Shown here piece after piece: positions 32,609 through 37,330 of a stretch of DNA of 37,330 bases. The notes below the pieces were generated by a model. That model had not been told where the DNA came from. It was given only the letters and a program-made list of their open reading frames with translations, and ran no database searches. The first letter of the stretch is position 1; each line of letters begins with the position of its first letter. Source of the stretch: Gemmatimonadota bacterium (GTDB taxonomy: Bacteria > Gemmatimonadota > Gemmatimonadetes > Longimicrobiales > Gaopeijiaceae); NCBI GenBank assembly GCA_007124095.1, contig SLFU01000213.1, forward strand, positions 1 through 37,330, read 5' to 3'. Made by a program: the position numbers and the translations under genes.

Positions 32609-32881
32609 ATGACCCTCCTTGAACTGCTGATCCTCATCCTCATCGCCGGAGTCTGCGGGTCCGTAGGCCAGGCCATCGCCGGGTTCACGAGAGGGGGGTG
32701 CCTGGTCTCGATCGCCCTTGGGTTCATCGGCGCACTTCTGGGAAGCTGGATGGCACGATCCCTGGATCTCCCCGAGCTCTTCATCGTGCAGGTGGGTGGC
32801 CAGCCCTTCCCCATCCTCTGGTCGATTATCGGCGCCACCGTCGTGGTGCTGGTCGTCGGTCTCCTGTCCCGGGGGCGATGA
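32609..32881 (+). CDS. GlsB/YeaQ/YmgE family small membrane protein
   Basis: This 90-residue protein has three hydrophobic segments (about residues 4-25, 31-50 and 66-86) and glycine-rich turns. The pattern IAG..GSVGQAIAGFTRGG and GFIGALLGSWMA is that of the transglycosylase-associated (GlsB/YeaQ) family, which is often stress-induced and has no proven enzymatic role. The start has GGGAG 8 nt upstream. It converges with the lectin-like gene, 97 nt away. Confidence 0.85.
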   Translation: MTLLELLILILIAGVCGSVGQAIAGFTRGGCLVSIALGFIGALLGSWMARSLDLPELFIVQVGGQPFPILWSIIGATVVVLVVGLLSRGR

Positions 32882-32978
32882 GCCCGCGGTAGGGTGCAGG
32901 CCATCCGGATGGCGGGAATGGACCATCGGGCAAGGCGGAAAGGCCCGGCCGCAGGGGAAGGGCCAGACCCTTCGCCCG

Positions 32979-33650
32979 TCAGTTCGCCGCGAAGCAGTAG
33001 AACAGTCCCGCCCCACCCGTCCCCTCCAGGCTTTCCTGACTGCATCCCTGGGAGGGGTGAACGGAGTTCCAGGAGGCTCCCGGCGTGTCAAAGGTGTACC
33101 GGTCGTGATGGCCGACCATGGCGCTCCCGTCGGCGCTGGAAGTCCAGTTCCCGCAAGTCCGATCTTCATCGGGAGGGAAAGCCGTCCCGTCCATCCTGGT
33201 TCCGGTGAGAATGTCGTGGAAGTTCGGCGAATCCCCCATCGCCCCGGAATTCACCGGCTCTCCCCGCTCGTTCAGGGCGTATTCGTAGCGGATATTGGCA
33301 TTGTTGAAGTGGAGGTCGTCGACATCAGCGGCAATCTGCACGCCGTCAGCGTTGGTCCAGGGACCGTCACCGATGCGGTCCCTGGCGTGGACCGCTTGTC
33401 CCCCCCCGAGTGCCTGCGTGCTCAAATAGGCCCGCCAGGTCCGGTCGCCCGCACCCACCTGTTCCGCGAGGAGCTGACAGTGGGCGTCCGCTCCATCGAG
33501 TCCTCCCAGGTCGGCACCGCTGCCCACTCCTACGCTCGTGATGAAGAACCCCATCTCGTCCTGCGCTCCCGTCTGCCCGAAGGCGTGGGCGGAAAGCGCC
33601 GCAAGAGAGAGGATGGCCGCCGGAACGATCACACTTCGCCTGAGCCTCAT
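32979..33650 (-). CDS. Secreted lectin-like (C-type-lectin/DUF1554-like) protein
   Basis: This 223-residue protein has a Sec signal peptide (MRLRRSVIVPAAILSLAALS..., probable cleavage near AFGQ). The mature part begins MGFFITSVGVGSGADLGGL followed by DAHCQLLAEQVG and WRAYLST, a pattern seen in secreted lectin-like domains of many environmental bacteria. It contains four cysteines that could form disulfides and ends GTGGAGLFYCFAAN. Ligand and role are unknown. ATG 33650 has GGAGG 9 nt upstream and puts the signal at the very start. A longer upstream frame is not supported. Confidence 0.8.
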   Translation of the reverse strand: MRLRRSVIVPAAILSLAALSAHAFGQTGAQDEMGFFITSVGVGSGADLGGLDGADAHCQLLAEQVGAGDRTWRAYLSTQALGGGQAVHARDRIGDGPWTNADGVQIAADVDDLHFNNANIRYEYALNERGEPVNSGAMGDSPNFHDILTGTRMDGTAFPPDEDRTCGNWTSSADGSAMVGHHDRYTFDTPGASWNSVHPSQGCSQESLEGTGGAGLFYCFAAN

Positions 33651-33872
33651 GGCCCTGACCTCCTGTAGTCGGAATCGAAGAGCCCCTTCCTCGCCGGACA
33701 CCAGCGGGGTGCTGGCACCGTTCGAGTCCCGCCTCACGGGATCCATCCGCCACCACGGGGATCCGGTGAGGCGCCCCCCGAGCCCCCTTCAGCTCCGGAC
33801 AAGCTCACAGTAGAGGGCGACCGAAGCGGGAGCAAGGTCGGGAGTTCCAGATTCCGGCCCTGAGACCGACTT

Positions 33873-34355
33873 TCAGCTGCGCGGGTCGTCGGCAGGATCC
33901 AGGTACTCGATTCCCCAAGGGCCGCTCCCGTGCAACTGCATGATCACCTCGCCCTCGGCATAGCCGAACATAGGCTCACCGGGAGGCATGATGGCCAGGC
34001 TGCCCGGCGGCAGTTCGCGAGTGGCACCGGGATCGAACTGCTCGCCATGAGCAAAGTGCAGGGTGCCGGACAACACGGTCACTCGTTCGTATTCGGGGTG
34101 GACGTGGGGCAGGATTCGGTATCCGTCTTCGAGGCGTAGCCGGAAGGTGAAGGGTTCGGCTTGCGAAATGTCGCCCTCGAGGATCGCAATCTCGGCCCCC
34201 TCTCCCATCGACGCCACAGGTCCCCACTCCAACTCGTCTGCGGTCATCATCACGTACCCGTCCCTGGGGTGCGTTTCCCCGCTGCCGGACCAGACCAGTC
34301 CGACGGTGAGAAACGCTGCCAGGACTACACCGGGTAAGCTCCATCTTCTCTTCAT
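33873..34355 (-). CDS. Exported cupin-domain protein
   Basis: This 160-residue protein has a Sec signal (MKRRWSLPGVVLAAFLTVGLVWS) and one cupin barrel. The metal motif is visible as LPHVHPEYERVTVLSGTLHF (two histidines, a glutamate) and the second cupin motif as LPPGSLAIMPPGEPMFGY, where the usual final histidine is tyrosine. It fits the small periplasmic cupins often called DUF4437-like. The substrate is unknown. ATG 34355 has GAGGT 6 nt upstream. It may be co-transcribed with the lectin-like gene 222 nt downstream. Confidence 0.8.
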   Translation of the reverse strand: MKRRWSLPGVVLAAFLTVGLVWSGSGETHPRDGYVMMTADELEWGPVASMGEGAEIAILEGDISQAEPFTFRLRLEDGYRILPHVHPEYERVTVLSGTLHFAHGEQFDPGATRELPPGSLAIMPPGEPMFGYAEGEVIMQLHGSGPWGIEYLDPADDPRS

Positions 34356-34703
34356 GGTCAACCTCGTTCGATCAAGAGTCGCGTGCTGTCCACTGCCTGA
34401 CTACTGGGGTCATCCCTCCGTGGAGATGAGCCCGACGGGCGGCAGCTGTCCCGCTACCGGGTACGATGCGCCGGGAGGGAGAAGAGTTCCCTGAGGGGGG
34501 CGATCGTCTCAACCGCTCCCACCTGAATTGGAATATCCTCCTACGTCGAAGCCATCGGAGGACGCGGTCAGGGGCGGTGCAGTGAGAGGCGGACACGACG
34601 AAAAGTGAGGCCCACGTCTGCCCGTGGCAGCTGGAGCTTCAGAAAGAGCTTCGCTTCGCTCCGCTGATCCTCAGCGGTACGATCCGGATGTTCGACGCGG
34701 TAG
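34356..34703. other. Intergenic stretch left of the tRNA fragment
   Basis: No gene is supported in these 348 nt. A short hairpin CCGCTGA/TCAGCGG with a 3-nt loop at 34661-34677 lies just after the tRNA 3' end on the minus strand and could be the original tRNA terminator, although its T-tract is poor. Confidence 0.5.
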
Positions 34704-34746
34704 TGGGCGCTGGAGGATTCGAACCTCCGACCTCCTGCTTGTAAGG
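34704..34746 (-). tRNA. 3' fragment of tRNA-Val(UAC): likely attachment-site half (attL or attR)
   Basis: On the minus strand these 43 nt are a tRNA from the last base of the 5' anticodon stem to the discriminator base. The anticodon loop CTTACAA (anticodon UAC, valine) and 3' stem GCAGG are followed by variable loop, T-arm GGAGG-TTCGAAT-CCTCC and acceptor AGCGCCC plus A, with no encoded CCA. The 5' half (acceptor, D-arm, first anticodon strand) is missing and replaced by unrelated sequence. With an integrase gene 200 nt away this is the typical product of integration into a tRNA gene. It is not a functional tRNA by itself. Confidence 0.8.
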
Positions 34747-34763
34747 AAGTACAGTCTGCCCTT

Positions 34764-34876
34764 CTCCGACTTTCCTCCGATTTCCCCACACTCCTGAAAA
34801 CCCTTTCTGTTATTGGGCTTTCATCCTATTTTCCTTTCTGGGAGATTCTCCGGGTTTCTTCTACACCTCCGGATTT
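34764..34876 (+). repeat. Four CTCCGRNTTY repeats between tRNA fragment and integrase gene
   Basis: Copies begin at 34764 (CTCCGACTTT), 34775 (CTCCGATTTC), 34848 (CTCCGGGTTT) and 34867 (CTCCGGATTT). Two pairs with 11- and 19-bp steps flank an AT-rich centre. This is where arm-type integrase and excisionase sites normally lie, so they are candidates for that role. Confidence 0.5.
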
Positions 34877-34944
34877 TACTCCCTATTATTTCCCTAACCC
34901 CGACTCCCTTCTTTTCCGGAAGGGCTTGCGAAAGGAGAGCCGAG

Positions 34945-36195
34945 ATGCCGAAGAGAGCAGCCGCCCTCACCGCCAAGGAAGTCGAGGCCGCGACCTCCGA
35001 GGGCAAGACTCAACGGGACCGATCTGACGGGCTATGTCCTGGCTTGGTACTCCGGATCGCCAAGACCGGCCGCAAGACCTGGGTGGTCCGGTACAAGGCG
35101 AATGGAACCCGGAACCGGTCCATGAAGATCGGCACCTACCCCAACACATCGCTCGCAGATGCCCGAAAGAGGGCCAGGGAAGTCCTTGGCCAAGCCGAGG
35201 ACGGGGAGGATCCGGCCCAGGAGCGCGAGGATCGGCGGGCAGGCCGGGGGACCTTCGGGGAGATGGCCGAGGAGATCCTGACGAAGGAGCTGGAGCCCCG
35301 GCTGAAGCAGGGATCCCTTCGAGAAAGCACACTCCGGGAGTGGAAACGGATTCTGGAGTCTGAACTCCTCCCCGCCTGGAGGCACCAACCAGCCGGGGAG
35401 ATCTCACGTAGGGAGGTGCGGACGTTGGCGGAGAAGATCGCCGGAAGGGGATCTCCCGCCATGGCGGATCGGGTGGTCTCGTTCGTGAACTTCCTCTTCA
35501 ACCGCGCCCTGGATCGGGAATTTCCCAACCTTGTAGGAAATCCGGCCCATCGGATGAAGCTCGCCTGGGAGGACAAGGGCAGGGACCGCTACCTCACGGC
35601 AGAGGAGATCAAGGCCGTCTGGAAGGCCGCCTCCGAGGACATCCCCGGCGTCGGATGGGCCTTCCAGCTGGCTCTCCTCACGGGCCAGAGGATGGGATCG
35701 GTCGCGGCCATGCGTTGGGACGGGATCGAAGTGAAGAAGGATGGGGGACTCTGGACGATTCCTCCCGAGCACTTCAAGGGAAAGCGAACCCATCTGGTCC
35801 CCCTCTCCGAGGAGGCATGGGAGGTCATCGGACAGCTCCGGGAAACTCCGGCCTCTGAGACCTGGGTCTTCCCCTCCCGGCCCCCTGCGAGGAAGCCTTA
35901 CCTGCAGGCGTGGAATCGGGCACTTGAGCGAATCCGAGATCGAAGCGAGGTGCCGGATTGGACCGTTCATGACTTTCGAACCACTTTTCGGACTCACGCG
36001 GTTCGGGCTCCCGAGGATGAAGGATTAGAAGTCCCCGCCCACGTGGCGGACGCCGTGCTGGGACATAAGGAGGCGAGCTTGGGGTTTGGACGTTACACTG
36101 GGGACAAGAGCCGCTATCTCCTTCATGAGAAGCGAGAGGCCCTGGCGGCGTGGGGACGATTCATCCGGAAGGCGGTGGAGGTCGAAAATGACTAA
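34945..36195 (+). CDS. P4-type tyrosine recombinase (integrase)
   Basis: This 416-residue integrase has an N-terminal arm-binding domain of the DUF4102 type (SDGLCPGLVLRIAKTGRKTW, KIGTYPNTSLADARKRA), a core-binding helical region (about 105-205) and the catalytic domain. Catalytic residues are visible: arginine in LLTGQRMGSV (near 249), lysine in the HFKGK beta-hairpin, HDFR (near 340), GHK (near 372) and the nucleophile tyrosine in FGRYTGDK (near 382). Such enzymes insert elements into tRNA 3' ends, matching the neighbouring tRNA-Val fragment. ATG 34945 has AAAGGAG 8 nt upstream. A TTCCGGAA palindrome lies at 34915-34922. Its stop overlaps the next gene by 8 nt. Confidence 0.95.
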   Translation: MPKRAAALTAKEVEAATSEGKTQRDRSDGLCPGLVLRIAKTGRKTWVVRYKANGTRNRSMKIGTYPNTSLADARKRAREVLGQAEDGEDPAQEREDRRAGRGTFGEMAEEILTKELEPRLKQGSLRESTLREWKRILESELLPAWRHQPAGEISRREVRTLAEKIAGRGSPAMADRVVSFVNFLFNRALDREFPNLVGNPAHRMKLAWEDKGRDRYLTAEEIKAVWKAASEDIPGVGWAFQLALLTGQRMGSVAAMRWDGIEVKKDGGLWTIPPEHFKGKRTHLVPLSEEAWEVIGQLRETPASETWVFPSRPPARKPYLQAWNRALERIRDRSEVPDWTVHDFRTTFRTHAVRAPEDEGLEVPAHVADAVLGHKEASLGFGRYTGDKSRYLLHEKREALAAWGRFIRKAVEVEND

Positions 36196-36712
36196 CGAGG
36201 ACCGAAACATTCCAGAGCTTCCGGAAATGCCGCCAGAGGAGGAACGTCGGCAGACTCTCCTGGCCACGAAGGAGATCCCTCCAATCCTCAAGAGAGCCCT
36301 GGATCGCATCGACGACGGTTGGGCGCTCCTCTGGGTACAACATGAACTATCCCGCCTTGGTGACCCCGCAGCTCGAAGAAGGACAGCTGCCCACAAACCG
36401 GGCACAGGATTGAGGCACGACCTTCTTCGAGCGACGCAGGCCGATGTTCACCTTGAGTACCTGAAGGGAAAAGAGATGGGCTTCGATTTCGAGGACGGTC
36501 GGCTGACTCTTGAATCGGGGGGAGGCCGTCCCAGGTCGCTGTACCGGCAACTCATTGAGGCCTTGGACGAAGAACTCCAAGGTGAATCCCTCAAGCTCTC
36601 TCGCGCCGAAAAGATTCGAAGGATGTCCTCGCTCCTGAAGCCTTTCTTCTCACCAACACTCACCTCCACGGGAACCAAGGACCTCCTCGCCCGCACCTAC
36701 GACAACGTCTGA
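36188..36712 (+). CDS. Unknown 174-residue protein of the integrated element
   Basis: ATG 36188 overlaps the integrase stop by 8 nt and has GGAGG 7 nt upstream, so it is translated with the integrase. The protein is soluble, charged and mostly helical by eye, with a proline-rich acidic start (PELPEMPPEEERRQ). A middle part contains ALDRIDDGWALLWVQHELSR, and a basic C-terminal stretch LKLSRAEKIRRMSSLLK is followed by TSTGTKDLLARTY. No family is recognised. Overlap with int suggests a role in element upkeep rather than cargo (inference). Confidence 0.7.
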   Translation: MTNEDRNIPELPEMPPEEERRQTLLATKEIPPILKRALDRIDDGWALLWVQHELSRLGDPAARRRTAAHKPGTGLRHDLLRATQADVHLEYLKGKEMGFDFEDGRLTLESGGGRPRSLYRQLIEALDEELQGESLKLSRAEKIRRMSSLLKPFFSPTLTSTGTKDLLARTYDNV

Positions 36713-36756
36713 TCGAAGAACTCCTTCTTCGCCGGAATTCGGCCACACCTCGGAAG

Positions 36757-36824
36757 TTTCCTTAGAAGGTCCCCCCACTCTCCGTGACCTCCCTTCCTTC
36801 CTGATCACCACCTTTCCTTAGAAG
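36757..36824 (+). repeat. Direct repeat TTTCCTTAGAAG, two copies 56 bp apart
   Basis: Perfect 12-bp copies at 36757-36768 and 36813-36824 lie in the non-coding stretch before the AlpA-like gene. Each is followed by a TCCC tract. They may be regulator or excisionase sites. Confidence 0.6.
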
Positions 36825-36877
36825 TCCCTCTCGTCGCTGTAAGTTGTTGCCCAGCATGATCTTCCCCTTCCATTCCC

Positions 36878-36901
36878 CCGGACTTTCCGGAAAATTCCGG
36901 A
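36878..36901 (+). promoter_or_regulatory. Candidate operator before the AlpA-like gene: three CCGGA boxes with a TTTCCGGAAA palindrome
   Basis: CCGGA occurs at 36878, 36887 and 36897. The middle copy sits in the perfect 10-bp palindrome TTTCCGGAAA (36884-36893). The same core TTTCCGGAA recurs at 34914-34922 before the integrase start. The rest of 36713-36937 shows no gene. Confidence 0.45.
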
Positions 36902-36937
36902 CGTCAATGAGAGCGAACCCGCGCAAGGGAGGACGAG

Positions 36938-37174
36938 ATGGAGAGGGACATGAAACAGGCCGATGCCGGAATGCCGCGGATCCTGCGGGCCCCGGAGGTC
37001 GAGCGGATGACCGGGCTCTCCGGAGTGAGTATTTGGCGGCTGGAGAAACGAGGAGAGTTCCCACGTCGCAGACGGCTCGTGGGAAAGCTCGTTGGATGGC
37101 GATCGGACGACGTCCAGCGGTGGATCGAGAGCCGGGAGCGGCTTCCCGTCGAACAGCCAGGATCCACCGACTGA
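36938..37174 (+). CDS. AlpA/MerR-like excisionase-type DNA-binding protein
   Basis: This 78-residue protein has a winged-helix of the AlpA (CP4-57 regulator) type: ILRAPEVERMTGLSGVSIWR is the helix-turn-helix, then LEKRGEFPRRRRLVGKLVGW and the recognition-wing end RSDDVQRWIESRE. AlpA proteins control integrase expression or act as excisionase (recombination directionality factor). The start has GGGAGGA close upstream. Its place downstream of int, behind palindromic sites, fits that job. Confidence 0.85.
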   Translation: MERDMKQADAGMPRILRAPEVERMTGLSGVSIWRLEKRGEFPRRRRLVGKLVGWRSDDVQRWIESRERLPVEQPGSTD

Positions 37175-37212
37175 CGACAAAGGCCGCCGCCGTCGAGAGG
37201 CCGGAGGCGGGT

Positions 37213-37330
37213 ATGCGCCGAACGGGAGACAGGATGACAGGGACGAACCGTACGCCGGAGATTTTTCATGAAAAGACAGACTGCCGAACGCCCATCCTCC
37301 GATCTGCGGGTGGACAACGCCCACAAACCT
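37213..37330 (+). CDS. Start of an unidentified gene of the integrated element, cut by the window edge
   Basis: An open frame begins at ATG 37213 (GGAGG 5 nt upstream) or in-frame ATG 37234 (GGGAGA upstream) and has no stop to the edge (39 codons). The visible protein start (MRRTGDRMTGTNRTPEIFHE) is not recognised. It lies 38 nt after the AlpA-like gene, where P4-like elements often carry a primase or replication gene, but nothing here proves that. Confidence 0.45.
   Translation, partial: MRRTGDRMTGTNRTPEIFHEKTDCRTPILRSAGGQRPQT

Larger units (their letters stand above)
34704..37330. mobile_element. Left end of an integrated element (tRNA-Val site), open at the right edge
   Basis: The element starts at the tRNA fragment and holds a P4-type integrase, an unknown protein, an AlpA-like regulator and another gene start, all on the plus strand. 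Its non-coding stretches are AT-richer and pyrimidine-rich compared with the host region to the left. The intact tRNA-Val gene should lie at the far, unseen end. The real size and cargo cannot be judged. Confidence 0.75.

Noticed and set aside
32901-32912. Perfect palindrome CCATCCGGATGG between convergent genes
   Set aside because: Short, no loop and no T-run; one such palindrome is expected by chance in a window of this size and composition.
34704-34790. Complete tRNA gene at the integrase border, on either strand
   Set aside because: On the minus strand there is no matching acceptor 5' strand, D-arm or 5' anticodon stem. On the plus strand the T-loop reads ATTCGAA, which is wrong.
1-37330. 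CRISPR arrays, insertion sequences, rRNA genes
   Set aside because: No spaced palindromic repeat arrays, transposase genes or rRNA-like stretches were found.

Overview
The window reads as a chromosomal segment of a GC-rich, Gram-negative-type (diderm) bacterium. It has meso-diaminopimelate peptidoglycan (MurE carries the DNPR motif), an FtsQ/FtsL/FtsI/FtsW divisome, Sec- and Tat-exported proteins and a probable lipoprotein. The gene mix (a complete dcw cluster, DUF2911, a secreted lectin-like protein, a Na/Pi cotransporter) is reminiscent of Gemmatimonadota. That assignment is inference from gene content, not from a phylogeny.

Positions 1-18362, minus strand: one long, tightly packed division and cell wall (dcw) operon. 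Its order is promoter, MraZ operator, mraZ, rsmH, ftsL, ftsI (with a PASTA tail), murE, murF, mraY, murD, ftsW, murG, murC, ftsQ, ftsA, ftsZ, an M23 (LytM) peptidase, and a membrane-anchored vWA-like protein that runs off the left edge. Most neighbours overlap by 4 or 8 nt or abut, which points to translational coupling. murB and ddl, often part of such clusters, are not here. Two features stand out. One is a perfectly phased array of five TGG boxes just downstream of the predicted -10. The other is a triplicated 15-bp repeat at the murC/ftsQ junction that is translated in two frames and carries three ribosome binding site plus ATG copies.

Positions 18449-20286, minus strand: a secreted TPR protein closed by a strong terminator. 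Positions 20287-26106, plus strand: a Tat-exported MsrP-type molybdoenzyme, a glycine-oxidase-like flavoenzyme (ThiO), an exported DUF2911 protein, and an adjacent pair for glycerophosphodiester use (GDPD then GlpD). Positions 26103-27362: an orphan Fe(III)-type ABC ATPase behind a good promoter and a near-consensus Fur box. It converges and overlaps with a Na/Pi cotransporter on the minus strand, which is preceded by a YeeZ-like SDR. Positions 29800-30217 hold a hairpin-rich non-coding stretch that ends in a classic plus-strand terminator. After it come phosphoglucomutase, two small proteins (one unknown, one GlsB/YeaQ-like), a secreted lectin-like protein and a secreted cupin.

Positions 34704-37330: the left end of an integrated element. 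A 43-nt 3' fragment of tRNA-Val(UAC) lies beside a P4-type tyrosine recombinase, an unknown 174-residue protein, an AlpA-like regulator and the start of another gene. The element continues past the right edge, so its cargo is not visible. I do not see a complete new system here. The most promising leads are the murC/ftsQ repeat, the MraZ box array, the hairpin-rich RNA candidate and the integrated element.
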